A DNA stretch of 64,000 nt from Tenebrio molitor (lineage: Eukaryota > Arthropoda > Insecta > Coleoptera > Tenebrionidae). The position numbers and the translations under genes were made by a program. How positions within the stretch are numbered: position 1 is the first letter of the stretch; each line of letters starts with the position of its first letter. The notes under the pieces are model-generated. The model was not told the origin of the DNA, ran no database searches, and saw only the letters and a program-made list of their open reading frames with translations. Below are positions 17,785 through 29,965 of this stretch, in pieces. The stretch spans positions 25,048,001 through 25,112,000 of the forward strand of contig NC_091047.1 in the NCBI RefSeq assembly GCF_963966145.1, in the 5' to 3' direction.

Positions 17785-20700
17785 TTAATGCTTTGACGGA
17801 AGACGTTTCTTTAATAACTTGTGAAGCTCTCGTCTGAGAATTTTTCCACTGGGATTTTTGGGAATTTCTGAAATAAAAATGACACCCCCTCGAAGTTTCT
17901 TTTGAGGAGAGACCCTTTCTGTATTTAAAAACAAAATTAAAACATTTACTGTCTTAACTAATTAAATATTTACCATTTAGAAATTGCTCAACTTGTTTCT
18001 CAGTCAGTTCCACATTTGAATTTTTAACAACAAAAGCTAGAGGTAGTTCTCCAGCTGTCTCATCAGGAAGTCCAACAACAGCAGCGTCCTTGATTTTTGG
18101 ATCTGTCAAAAGTATTGCTTCTAGCTCTGCCGGTGGAACCTAACAACCACAAGCTTTCACAACAGACGCTACACAAAAATGTAGCTTTTACTTGAAATCC
18201 TTTATATTTAATTAATTCTTTCAATCTGCCAACGAGATAAAAACATTGTTTTTCATCATAATAGCCTATATCTCCAGTCAAGAGCCATCCACTTGGAGTG
18301 ATGGTATTTCTCGTCGCTTCATCATTTCCACAATAACCTTTCATTACGGTGGGTCCTTTAAAGCATATCTCACCCACTTGATTTGGCCCCAGTGCCATTC
18401 CACTTGCAGGGTGCCGAATCTTGCACAACGTACCAGAAAATACTTTACCAACAGAACCGAATTTCTCCTCACCAAACACGGTTACTGTTCCAATTGCAGT
18501 CAATTCAGTTAACCCGTATCCTTGTCGAATCACGTCAACCTTCAATCTTTACACTCTGTTAGAAATTGCTAATTTATACTGAAATCGGTAAAATCAACCT
18601 GCGTTTGATCATTTGTTCGACGTCTTTACTCAGAGAAGATCCTCCGCTTAGTATATCTTTCACACTTGATACGTCATATTTTTCGACCAAAGGATGTTTC
18701 GCCAAAAATATCGCAACACTTGGCACAAGAGGTAGAGCTTGTATTTCATACTTTTCGATAGTCCTCAAGAAAAGATTCTCTTCAAACTTCCTAATCAGTA
18801 CGATTTTTGATGATTTGTAAATGGCATTGTAACCCATGAACACTCCATAAGCATGGAAAAATGGAAGAAACAAAAACACAGAACCACCTTCTTTGCAAAA
18901 TTTCATCGAAATACTAAAATAAAGAAAAACTAAATTATTATTTCTACAATCGAGTCATCAACTTGCTCGCTTGACATAGCTTGAGCTACTACATTTTTAT
19001 GGGTTAACATAACTCCTTTTGGTAGGCCTATTGTTCCTGAAGAGTACAGAATAAATGCTACATCATTATCCACATCTACAGCTGTAGTGTCAAATCTAAA
19101 TAAAAGATGACTCGTCTGCAGGAGTCTTCTAATATAGGAATCTATTGATTCGATATTGTTGAAGTCCTCTTTGCTGTTCATTATTATTATATTTTCGATG
19201 TAAGTTAATTGACGTTTCAAATCGACAAGTTGTGAACAGACGTCTTTCGAACAAAAAATTATCTTAGGTTTGGAGATGTTCAAAGCGTGCACCAATTCTG
19301 ATTTGGTGTAGTTATTGTTAATGGGGACAACAGTGATACCCATGTATAAAGCCGATATAACCGGAATTAAATATTCGATGCAATTTTCGCTGCAGATTGA
19401 GATTACGTCGTTTCTGACATATCCAGATCTTCGCAGACTTTCCGCCAAGGAACATGTCTTAAACAATAACTGTTTGTACGATATGCATTCGCCAGTGAGT
19501 GCGTCAACCTAAAAAAATTCTCATATAAAAGTTCTTGACGATTCAAAGTGTTGCTAAACAAACACAATAAAATTACTTAAAAATAGAAAAGTTATATTTT
19601 CATTGACTTTATATTTTTTAAATCAATATTATTAGTAAATTAAATGTATGACAAGGGCCTGAAGTAGATCTTTTCATCCAGAGTGTAAATTTATACAATA
19701 ATTACGCTTTTGTGTTGTGTTTTCCAAAGATATCCAACACCTGTTTATTATGAAGTCATAACAATGCCGATTTTGAATATATTATGAGGTCTATAAAACA
19801 CTAGTGGACTTATGAACCCATAATTAAACTGTTTTTATAATTAAACAGTTTAAAGAGAATTTAACAGTTTATTGAACATCAAAAAATATAATACATAAAA
19901 TTAGGATTATAAACAGGAATTTCAGATGAAATCATTTGTTGAGGCTTACGTTAACATTTACCTATATTTACCTATATTAAGATAAAATAAATTTTTGGGT
20001 TTTGATGATGTTTCAAGAACGGTTACAGAAGGAGGTGTTGGATAAAACTATGGATTACACTCGTGCCTTAACAGCAAATAAGTCACTCAAGAAAAATTAG
20101 CCCACTCGAACAAGCTCTCGTAGCTAAACATTTCTTTCGTGACTTATTTGCCTTATAAGACACTTGTATAATAAATAGCTATTATTACATTACTTTATTG
20201 TTACTTTGACACAATGTGTGAATATAATAACTGCACTACGAATAAGTTAAATCAGTCCGCTTTGCTTCTACTCGTTAGGGCTAAAAGTGCTACGTGACTC
20301 CTTTTTTTGAGGGACTAAAATAACAAAAGATCGTGCAACAACGAATTTAAATTGTACTCGTGATGTAAGTTTTGAAAATTTAAAATATAATGATCTTATT
20401 TATTACTATTTAGTAGAATTATTAATACTAGTCGTGGACTCAATTAATAAAATATATAACTGGACTGGTAGGTATTTAATTAAAAACAGTCTTTTTCACG
20501 AAAACAATTTACTACTACTTTTAGTATACCATTGAGAATAATAAGGAGAATTAATTAAAACCGGTAAATTTATTTTTCTGCCTCCTCAACTCTAATTGAC
20601 ATGTTTACACATTTTGAACAGCTACGGGATTTTGATTTTTACACACTATGTGTCACTTTACTGCACGGAGTGTGTAAACTAACACGAAAATTTTAAGCTT

Positions 20701-23436
20701 CCAAGGACCTCCCACAAAAACTGTTAGCGTATCATAAATAAACTCCATTTATACCAAGACAAGATACAAGATATTTAATATGTAATAATGTAATTCTGTC
20801 TGAAATTCTACTCTTTCTATGGTTACTATTAAAATATTTATAGTTTATTGTGTATTTTATGTTCCATACTTTTATCATTATTATTTCCGTTTTTTCTTGT
20901 CAGTGTTGGCCCTTAGCCCCCACTTAGTGCAACTTTATTTTGAGTCTTTTTTTCAGACATTCCCGCTTTAACTACATCACTAATACGTACAATCGCGAGC
21001 AATAAATTTTGGTCGTCAAAGTCATTTCAAAATTTGGTTAGATTGTCACAAATGAAAAAATTTTCCCTCTCTGATTATGCCCATGTCAAATAAGTGTCAA
21101 AAAAATGACAATTAATGTCATACAACATGATGATAGGTTATGATATTTACGACCGTTTTACAATTGAGCATTTTCCATTACATCAAAGAATGACATTGAC
21201 AACCAAAATGTATTGCTCGCAACTGTACCATAATCATCTTATGACTTTTTTGACATTTTTTTTTTAAAGTGTCATCATTAAAACTTTAAAACTAAGCCCG
21301 GTTTACTCAACTTAATTTTAGCTAATGTAATAATCTAAGACATTACCTCTTTCTGCCAAATATTCGAACCTGCGCAAAAACAAAAAGTGTGGTAGTGATC
21401 GTTATAGAAGCGAAGGGCCCTAAGTTGTGTTTTTCTTCTGGCGGAAAAGGTTCGGATTGCAAACGATGAGGGTTCCATTTGGAAAGAGTGCCGTAAAATA
21501 AAACACACATGTGAGGGGCGCAAAATACCTTTTATTGAAAAATGCCTGTAATAACTTGGACTTCCGGTGAACAAATGAAACGAATCCAAAATAACGGGAA
21601 TTAAGTTTAACAAATTACAATGCAGTTATCACAGACAGGGACGGATAAAAATCCTCTTCAAAACCGTATCCCAGGTATTACTCATATTTTAATGCCAAAC
21701 CTATACTTACTTAGTAAATACGCGGTCAAGGTACGCCAACAGGAGCTTAAGAGCTGGAGGTAACAAACTCTCGGCCGCGAGGGGACTTAGAAGAATAATA
21801 TGAATCGTCTGAGATCAAGCGACGTTTCTAGATACTCGTGTTAACGCGCGTCGGACTATGTTTACCGACCAATAACGAGTGATAGAAGCGTCTCGGAGTT
21901 GTACGATGAGCATCCCAGAGCCGCATAAAGCAAGGCTTTAGTCCGCCTTCCCCAACCAACCGTTTACCGACAAACCACGAGGTCTAGAACTGCCGCGGGG
22001 CTTCACGTCAACATCCCAGAGCCGCATAAAGCAAGACTTAGGTCCGGCTCCGCTAACTAACCGTTAACCCCACGTTACTTTACTAGCTAACCCCACAACT
22101 TCCTGAGTGTCACCTAGCTCCAATAGGGTCGTACCTACAACATTCTAACTCCGACTCATCCGAAACCTACGACACATTGAAAACCGAGTTTAATTAAACA
22201 AAACAAAGACTACAATATCACAAATATCTACACGGGACGACAGTGGGGTTGATTCCTCTCAGCTTCCGGTATTAAAAATTCAGGATCTCTCTCAACACCG
22301 TGGATTCTTTTCGAAACAATAAAAAACACACCCTCACACGTCGGAAGCGTGCCCTCTCTCCCCCTATCTACTCTCTACCTCCAGTCTTGCCAACCCCGAG
22401 CTTAGTTCCTAGTCTCTCCGGTAGTACTTCGGTTTTTTTTTGGTGCGCTACTGTGGCGGTACCGGAATTTTAAATTTAAACTGTGTCACTACACTAAATT
22501 TCCTAATAAAACTGGTCCTACTTTTTCTGTCCGCGACTGTACGTAATGTAAATAACTATTTCCGTTCTGCTAATGCGAAAGCTTCTTCAATTTTATTATG
22601 GATAAATTTTGGAATATCCCAAATTTTTTACTTCGTTTTAAATTTAATAAGGGTAAAAGGTGCTGTTTTTTGCATTTGTATTTAAATAAAATTCGGTACA
22701 AATTTTCCGAGAATAGCAAAATTCAGGGAAGTAACAGTTAGGTAAAAGAAATATGTTACATGCAATGACATATCCAAGATGAGAAATATTTAGGATAAAA
22801 TGATGGAAAATAATACACGTACGTGGTATAGGTCAAGTTTTGTCAAAACATTATAACGAATATCGGTCAATAGGACGAAGTTATTATATTTTCAAATGCG
22901 ATTTAACAATTTAACAAACATTTTGTGAAAATTGATAAAACAACAAAATACTTTTAATTAACGTATTGTTATGTAATTTTTGTTATTGCATTCAGACCTT
23001 CATTCATTGCATTCAGTACCTTAACTCCTGCAATGGCGTAAGAGTTGTTTTCTCCCTATTTATTGTACATACCTTCGTAAAATTTTATTGCATATTATGA
23101 GCGATTAACGGGCACAATGGTTGGGTTTGAAAAGGTTGGGAAGCAGCGCGTGCCGTTTGCCGTACAATGCAAATATACAAAATGTACAATACAACCCTGC
23201 TTAAAATATTACCTGCTAGTGGTAAACTAGGATTTATAAGCCCCGCAAGATCTTTAACTTAAAGTACCATAAAATTTTACGACCTACAACCAAATTGAAA
23301 ATACAATACTTACCAATGCCTCGTCTTCGTTACAATGTGTCAGTAAATGATCGTACAATAATTTCCCCGCCGATACATTAGGAATTGGTTCTGAGAGTTG
23401 AGGTCCTTTGACCACATAACTATCGTCTTCCTGCAT
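17785..23436 (-). CDS. Acyl-CoA synthetase A, 4CL/luciferase-like
   Basis: Six exons on the minus strand: 23314-23436, 18967-19508, 18599-18913, 18192-18546, 17974-18139 and 17785-17918. They total 1635 bp (544 aa) with consistent phases. This is an ANL-superfamily enzyme that forms an acyl-adenylate and then an acyl-CoA. Motifs: P-loop YSSGTIGLPKGV (about 196-207), YGLTE (337-341), LTGD (416-419), hinge GRLKELIKYKGFQ (433-445; Gly replaces the usual Asp) and PKNPSGKIL with catalytic Lys526. The C-terminus PSKH resembles a weak peroxisomal PTS1. The exon 2 donor is GC (GCAAGT). Intron 1 is 3.8 kb and holds a solo LTR. It is related to firefly luciferase, but nothing shows light production. 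Confidence 0.88.
18961..18966 (-). other. GC-AG donor of synthetase A intron 2
   Basis: On the minus strand exon 2 ends AGCGA, followed by GCAAGT, and the acceptor TTTTAG is at 18914-18919. This junction restores phase 2, the 542-bp exon length of synthetase C, and an Asp that aligns with the same junction in C. The nearby GT (GTTGAT) would break the phase. Confidence 0.75.
20050..20178. repeat. Small foldback in synthetase A intron 1
   Basis: CAAATAAGTCAC near 20077 is inverted as GTGACTTATTTG near 20140. The outer arms (ACTCGTGCCTTA / TAAGACACTTGT) are imperfect. The centre contains CTCGAACAAGCTCTCG. Confidence 0.5.
21326..22493 (-). repeat. Solo LTR, reverse orientation, in synthetase A intron 1
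   Basis: On the minus strand it begins TGTAGTGACACAG and ends ATTACA. The target duplication is CTAA (21322-21325, 22494-22497). It is clearly related to the plus-strand solo LTR at 32442-34295 at both ends and in several inner blocks, including AATAAAAGGTATTTTGCG. No internal retrotransposon sequence is present. Confidence 0.82.
22498..23313. other. Remainder of synthetase A intron 1
   Basis: AT-rich, with no exon or paired termini. The same applies to 19509-20049 and 20179-21321. Confidence 0.45.
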
Positions 23437-23550
23437 GTTGTTAACTGCACATTACAGTTTGTTGAATGAATTTAATTTTTGACCTTAAATAATAGTCGAC
23501 ACTTGTAGTTAAGAGGGGAGGACAAGAAATTTTAATGAATCCACTCGGGT

Positions 23551-23560
23551 TTATAAATAA
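23551..23560 (-). promoter_or_regulatory. Candidate TATA box of synthetase A
   Basis: TTATTTATAA on the minus strand lies about 115 bp upstream of ATG 23436. Synthetase C has TATAAATA 134 bp before its own ATG. Confidence 0.4.
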
Positions 23561-24421
23561 GTTGGTTAGAATTTTCTTATTACATCTTAATTACACATGG
23601 TTGTTATACCTATCATTTATATATTTTGATGTTTATTAAATAAATAAATAAAATTATAAAATAATAACTGGTTTAAGGTTTAAAAATACATAGGCAATTA
23701 TATTAATTGCAGCTTGCCCAGTTTACCTAATGTAAATTTGTTTCATCTAATTTCTGTTGGTTTTCTTGTTACACAAATATTATTGTATAGAGTCAGAAAT
23801 TTAAAGTCACTTTCAGATTTGTAACCAACAACAAATTATGTACATTCGGTCTGGTCTTCACTTCATAGAACCGCAGTTCGAATCTCTGTCGGTCGCATTT
23901 TGTCCATAACGGGCTCAAGTGTTCTCAAATTAGCTTAAAGTACATTTTCTGGATTTCCTTCCGACATCACAGCCATCCGGATATCCGACAAGGCCGATCT
24001 ACATGAGTGAACAGGTTCGGTTAAAGAGTTGGAAGAGTGTCCGTCAGAGCGAGGTCTTTTTTGTCCCCCGTTCCTTTCGGTCCAAATGTTCCTCGAGCAC
24101 TGGTACCACATTCTTGGATTTCTTTAACTAGCGCGCAGCAACTCCAGAAGGATCAGTAGGTCCATCCTCGCTGGTTTCCCTCCCGGATAGGTTCTAGTTT
24201 CTTTCTTTGCTTCCATTTGAGTCCCACGAGCGTGGAGGAAAGATCAGCGCCCCCTGCGTGCATAAAAACCTATATACAACTGGGTTCGCAGGGTGTCACT
24301 AACAACAAGCCTTCCCACTAACCATACACCGCCTCGACACAGGCAATAATTTGAAGTTGTCGATATTTTACGAAGGTGCCTCACCCACTTGATACAGTGG
24401 CCCTTGACCTTTCTGGTTCTC

Positions 24422-24691
24422 CTACTCGCTAAAAGGTCCTTGCTCAAGCAGACGATTTACGATTTGTGGCGGAAGCTGGTCCACGATGATCACTTTAGAT
24501 TGAAAACGCACAGGATTTAGTATGTGGCCTTCGCGTATGGTTCCCGCTACCTTGAAGCTCATGGGAGCTCCTGGTATTTCCTTTATTTCCCACCTGGTGA
24601 CGCACTCGATAGTTGTAGTTAAACTCGACACGTTAGGAAAGAAACTCTGCCAAAAAAGCAAATGTTCCACTGGTGTCAAAATTTTGAGCAA
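24422..24691 (-). CDS. Unrecognised 89-codon open frame
   Basis: The frame is protein-like (PVEHLLFWQSFFP, FKVAGTIREGHILNPV, KVIIVDQLPP) but I do not recognise a family. A second short frame on the same strand (24244-24447) overlaps its end. The surroundings are more GC-rich than neighbouring DNA, which suggests a retroelement remnant. This is a weak call. Confidence 0.25.
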   Translation of the reverse strand: MLKILTPVEHLLFWQSFFPNVSSLTTTIECVTRWEIKEIPGAPMSFKVAGTIREGHILNPVRFQSKVIIVDQLPPQIVNRLLEQGPFSE

Positions 24692-24957
24692 AGCTAAAAA
24701 CGCGTCGAAAACTTGTCACGCGCAAAAGACCCACTTTTAAAGCATAAGGAATGGGAAATATCATTGGGAAATAACAATCATCATAACTCATAAGTTCATA
24801 ACCCATGGACAAAAAAAAATAAAATTGTTGCCTAATTATTCGTGTTGCTTCCAGTATTCAGTTTTGTTATTAAATTTTTTACTAATAAAATAAATTATAC
24901 TTTTGAAATGTTATATTAGAATCAGAATCGTTTCGCAGCTCATTTGTCGCCCCAATA

Positions 24958-25136
24958 GGGCGTTTTTTCAAATTTCACCTCGTAGTAGGCGTTGAAGAGT
25001 CGATTGTGAACGCACCACTCGTGTAAAACTTAAGATTTAAACAGCTGATCCATGATCCGTAATCTGCATAGTACGTTCACAATCGACTCTTCAACGCCTA
25101 CTATGAGATGAAATTTAAAAAAACACCAGATATTTG
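24958..25136. repeat. MITE-like foldback family F3, copy 2
   Basis: The inner arms GTAGGCGTTGAAGAGTCG and CGACTCTTCAACGCCTAC are perfect. The outer arms include AAATTTCACCTCGTAGTAGG and its near-inverse. It matches copy 1 at 926-1133. Confidence 0.78.
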
Positions 25137-26135
25137 CAACGTTGTTCCTAACTAAACTATGTAGGTACTTCCTAGGTATGTTGTTTTTCACTTACAATTT
25201 ATTTTTAGAAAGTCAAGGACTAACTGAGTGCTATACATTACGTTCAAAGATTTTTAAAAAATACTTTATTTACATAATCTATTACATGTCAAGATTGGTG
25301 ACAACAAGAAAATCACATTTAAAATTTTTCATAGTTATGTTTTCAGTAATAACGTGAAACTTTAACAAGATGACTATAAAGAAACATTAACATTATCTTT
25401 TTATAACTAAGTGCTTTTAAACAGATATATTGTTGACCTTAAGTGCCTACTATGAACAATATAATAATATAATAATAAATGAAACTAGAAAAGTAGTTAA
25501 AGTAATTGGCCAGTGGAGTGCCCTACAACATAGATAAAAGACAATGGCCCTACAAGATTCTTTAGATTACTTTTTATGAAGACATTTAAAGAGCAGCGTG
25601 CCACAACTGCTACATTTTGTGAAAGAATTATTGTAGATGGTATCGTAGAATAACTACGTAAATAGAGCAAAATGTTACAAATACAGTGCTTCTGAATAAA
25701 TCTCTCATGCTTTAAGTTAAGACAACGTATTTAAAGCACCATCCGGGCATACCATGATAAACCTTAAGAAGTGTTAAACCTGCTAATTTCAGGAAGACAT
25801 ACGTCATGGCAATAGACACATTTTATTCTCTGACACCCTACATTATGTTGTTCAGTTATCCTAAATCACTCTACAAATAGATCTTCCGGAGCAGCACTAC
25901 TTAATGATCTTAAAGAGTCAACAAAAGATAATTTCATCTGAGATTATCAGCAGCAAGGGGTGCGTTTCCTGCCTAGTCGTGGACGCAACCAAACTAATCA
26001 GATAATCTAAATCTCTGAGGACAGGAACACCTCCAACATGATGTGACCATGTGGAATTTATTTAATTTTATTTAATACATTCTTTTTGAAATTTCTAAAT
26101 TCAGATAAAGGATAATAGTTATTTGTACAACCAGT
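25137..26135. other. AT-rich intergenic DNA
   Basis: I see no supported exon and no paired termini. This is the spacer between the F3 repeat and the F2 repeat, 3' of synthetase B. Confidence 0.45.
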
Positions 26136-26440
26136 TGAAAGTTATACTTTTTTTCACGAATTTGCAGATTGATTAACGAGGGCGTAGCCCGAGTTAATCA
26201 AGCAAATAAGTGAAAAAAAGAGACTTTCATAACGTGTTGCACACACTATTTTTTTGCATATCGATGTAAGTTGGGAAATTTGGTCTAAAAGGATTTATGA
26301 GAAATTACAAAAAAAAATAGGTATGCTTTGACAATCATCTCCAAGGAGATGGAATAAAATGATGCGAAAAAGTACTACTTTCACTAAGATTTTTCGTGTA
26401 AAAAAGTACCACTTTGATTACAATATGAAAAAAAAAATGT
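26136..26440. repeat. Repeat family F2, copy 1
   Basis: The centre is a palindrome, GATTAACGAGGGCGTAGCCC-GAGTTAATC. It is followed by AACGTGTTGCACAC, a conserved block TAAAAGGATTTATGA, and tandem units of the type GAAAGTAGTACTTTTTT. It recurs in inverted orientation at 29447-29705 and 62490-62850. Confidence 0.72.
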
Positions 26441-28224
26441 GTTAAATGGATGTGATCCTCTATTAAAATTCTCATTTGTTTTTGTTGCTAGCATTTAATA
26501 TTTAGCCCTAGGCTCCATTGGATATCGTAATATGGGACCATACCGTAACTATATAACGGCTCTACAACTATACTCAGTGAAAGACACCAGAAATAAGCCC
26601 TCCCTCAACCTTTGAACAATTAAATTTTAGGTACCCTGTCTCCAGTTCCTTAGATATTCTAAAAAGTAAGTACTCACGTTAACAGATAATTGATTCAAAA
26701 TATACACCTAATGACTGAGCAGTTCGTAAAGATTTTTTCTAAGAATTTTACCACTGGCAATCAAAAAAAAATATAAATAAACCAAAACAGAGAATTCTGA
26801 CTCATCGGATCCACACCTGCCAAAAAAATCTTGTACTTGTTCTTCACTCAAATTGACGTCAGAGTTCTTAACGACAAAAGCTAAAGGTAATTGTCCAGAC
26901 TCTTCGTCTGGGAGTCCGACAACAGCTACATCCTTAATTTTTGAATTTTTCAACAAGATTCTCCTCGGGAGACACCTGACAAGTTAACATCTTTGAAAAC
27001 TTGTTAAAACAATAATATCAGAATTAACTTGAATGCCTTTATACTTGATCAGATCTTTCGATCTGCCAACGATGAAGAAATATTCTTCTTCGTCGTAATA
27101 TGCCAAGTCTCCTGTCAATAACCACCCATCGGAAGTGAACGCGTTTTTTGTGGCTTCTTCATTTCCATAATACCCTTTCATAACCGTGGATCCCTTAAAA
27201 GAAACTTCTCCGTTTTGGTTTGGTCCCAAAGATTTTCCAGTTTCCGGATCTCGAATCTTGCATGACATATAAGAAACAACTTTACCAACAGAGCCATGTT
27301 TCTCGGAACCGACAGGTACAGCCAAACCTAACATTCCAATTTCGGTTAATCCATAACCTTGTCGAATGGAATTTACCTTCAATCTAAATTTTTATTAACT
27401 ATAAATTGCCTAAATTAAAGTAAAAGATGCAAACCTCCTTCTTAACATTTCTTCTGTGTCTTTACATAAAGGAGCTGCTCCATAGACTAAATATTTAACG
27501 CTTGACAAATCGTACTAATCAATCAAAGTACTCTTTGCCAGCCGAACCATAATAGCCTAATGATAAAAAGGTTATTCTGTATTTTTCGATTGCCTGGAAG
27601 AAGATATTTTCTTTGAATTTTTTTAAAAATACAATTTTTCTCGAATAGTAAAGACCTGACAAACCCGTAAGTAAACCATAAGCATGGAAAAATGGAACAA
27701 TTATAAATTTGCTCGATCCTTTTTCGTTCGGAATAAATCCAAATTCACCGAAAGTAAACACTTGTTATGTTCTTTTATTAGTTGTAAACTGACTTACTAA
27801 ATGTTGAACATTGCAAATATTACATTTGTGTGGGTCACCATAACTCCTTTAGGTAACCCTGTTGTTCCAGAAGAGTACATAATTAATGCTGAATCGTTGT
27901 CGATGTCTGCATCGACGACATCAAATCTGAAGCCAGAATTATTCACAGACTCACATGCGCCGACAAAGAAATCTATAGATTCCACTGCGCCCATATTTTC
28001 CTTGCTGTCTATTATTATTATTTTCTTTATTAAACTCAGTTCATTTTTTAGTTCCATCAATTTAGAAGAAACTTGTTCAGAACAGAAAATTATTTGTGAT
28101 TTAGACACATTCAAAGCCTGTATCAGTTCCAATTTGGTACAATTGCTGTCTACGGGAGTAACTGTTGCACCGATGTACAAAGCTGACAAAACAGGAATAA
28201 AATATTCAGTTATAATACCACGAG

Positions 28225-28625
28225 TAGTCAAAGATTGTCGAATATTTTTGTGGTGGTATCACGAATGGTCATTCGCTTTATGAACACCATGAGTGCGTAG
28301 CACGATCTTTGACTACGAGTTGTATTCAACAGACTATTCAATGAACCAAATCAATGATTAAAATAAAAATTTTCAAAGCTAGTTCGCAAATCTGCGTTAC
28401 ACATGATTTCATTGTTCAGTTAACTTCGTAAGAAAGTAATAATTTCATTGAATAAAAATAATAATCAAGGTTTGTTTAAAATATTCACCTCGACCACTAG
28501 TGGAATAGTCAGTTATATTTTCACGAGTGAAATATTCGCTGGAATTTTCTGTTGCTAGGCTACGAAAGTACATGTCTGCTCTTTTATTGGTTAATATTTG
28601 AAAAATAACAGGTGAATTGAATAGT
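28225..28625. repeat. Foldback insertion in exon 2 of synthetase B
   Basis: It separates two parts of one exon. One end folds on itself (GTAGTCAAAGATTGTCG near 28226 against ATCTTTGACTACGAG near 28303), and there is GAATAGTC/GACTATTC pairing further out. I cannot fix a target duplication. Confidence 0.6.
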
Positions 28626-28766
28626 CAACACAATTTTCACTCAAAATGGTAACTACTGAGTGTTGACCACACCCATAATTGCGTAAACTTTCAGCCAAAG
28701 AACACGTAATTGAAAATAACTCTTTGTAAGATATAGATTGTCCTGTGTGAGCATTCACCTAAAATA

Positions 28767-28997
28767 CGGGGTGATCAAGAAGGACTGTTTAAGTTGGTAA
28801 CACTGGATCGTATTTTAAATCGTATAACAGGAGTAACTTCCGGTTGTTGGTGGCTTGTCATTGTTAATAATATACCTATATCAGATATTTGTCAAATAAA
28901 CCAACAAAACATATCCAGTTGCAGTGTTATAAATAACCGAATTAAAAAATTTTCTTAATTGTACTGCCAACTTAAACAGTCCTTTTTGATCACCCGG
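28767..28997. mobile_element. MITE family M1, copy 1
   Basis: GGGTGATCAAGAAGGACTGT at the left is inverted as ACAGTCCTTTTTGATCACCC at the right. The left end lies about 8 bp from the 3' splice site of synthetase B exon 2. A second copy is split by the LINE (30892 to 36592) and a third, partial copy starts near 62152. Confidence 0.8.
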
Positions 28998-29180
28998 TAG
29001 ATTTAGTTGATACAAAACACAAGAAAGCAATGCTATTATAACATCATTTAACTTCATAGAAACAAACTGCGTGACTGAGAGAGAGCGAATAAAGATTTCA
29101 AACTCATTCGAAAGATTTTAGGAACTTCAAGCAAAAGTATGTAGTTCTTTTCTTGGACCAAAGTGAAAGTAATAGTAGTT

Positions 29181-29446
29181 TATTTAACGAGTTCGTGCGT
29201 AAATTGGGCCTTTTTGGCACGAGTGGGCCATTTTAACACGCGAATGAAACGAGTGTTAAAAAAGGCCCAATTTACACACGAACGAGTTGAATACAACGTT
29301 TTTTTGTTCGACGAGCCCTTTAAAGGCTCCAAATCGCTTAAAATCTTTAAAATTAGCTTGACATTTCGTTTTGACAAGTCGTGACATTTATCAAAATCCG
29401 TTCACACAGGAGAAAATTCTCAAATTCTGACAGTGTCGAACAAAAA
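29181..29446. repeat. Foldback repeat family F1, copy 2
   Basis: The same arms (AAATTGGGCCTTTTT / AAAAAGGCCCAATTT) and the same tail as copy 1 at 596-895. It abuts an F2 copy. Confidence 0.75.
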
Positions 29447-29705
29447 ATTATTTTTTTGCATATCGTAATGAAAGTAGCACTTTTTTAAACGAAAAATCGT
29501 AATGAAAGTAGCACTTTTTAAAACGAAAAATAGTCGTGAAAGTAGTACTTTTTTGCATCATTTTATACGATCTCCTTGGAGATGATTGTCAGAGCATACC
29601 TACTTTTTTTTTAATTTTTCATAAATCCTTTTAGGCCAAATTTCTCAACTTACAACGATGTACAAAAAAATAGCGTGTACAACACGTTATGAAAGTGTCT
29701 TTCAT
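29447..29705. repeat. Repeat family F2, copy 2, with 34-bp tandem units
   Basis: Three tandem units of the type CGTAATGAAAGTAGCACTTT (about 34 bp each) are followed by GATGATTGTCAGAGCATACC and ATAAATCCTTTTAGGCC, as in the copies at 26136 and 62490. Confidence 0.7.
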
Positions 29706-29854
29706 ATTTGAATTTTTCAAGCCTTTACAAACGTTTCTTCTTTCGCATTGTCCCTTCTCTTCAGTGTTTTTCTTAAATTTGCCATAAATAACAATTATTG
29801 ACACACCTTTCTTCGAAAACAATTTTGATACGAATTTAAAAATAGAGTAGTTTA

Positions 29855-29965
29855 ATCAACAAGAGTGTTAACGAGAGCGATTAATACATGTGAGCGCAGC
29901 GAGCACGTTAATTGCCGAGATTATTAACCGCCGATTAACACACGAGTTGTCCAATTTACACACGA
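29855..29965. repeat. Foldback with GAGCGCAGCGAG centre
   Basis: Short inverted words around GTGTTAACGAGAGCGATTAA and its partners surround TGAGCGCAGCGAGCAC. It ends with the AATTTACACACGAACTCGTT wording of the F1 arms. Confidence 0.5.

Noticed and set aside
23855..23900. tRNA-like B box (GTTCGAATC) suggesting a tRNA gene or SINE
   Set aside because: There is no matching A box at the expected distance, no cloverleaf, and no repeat elsewhere in the window.
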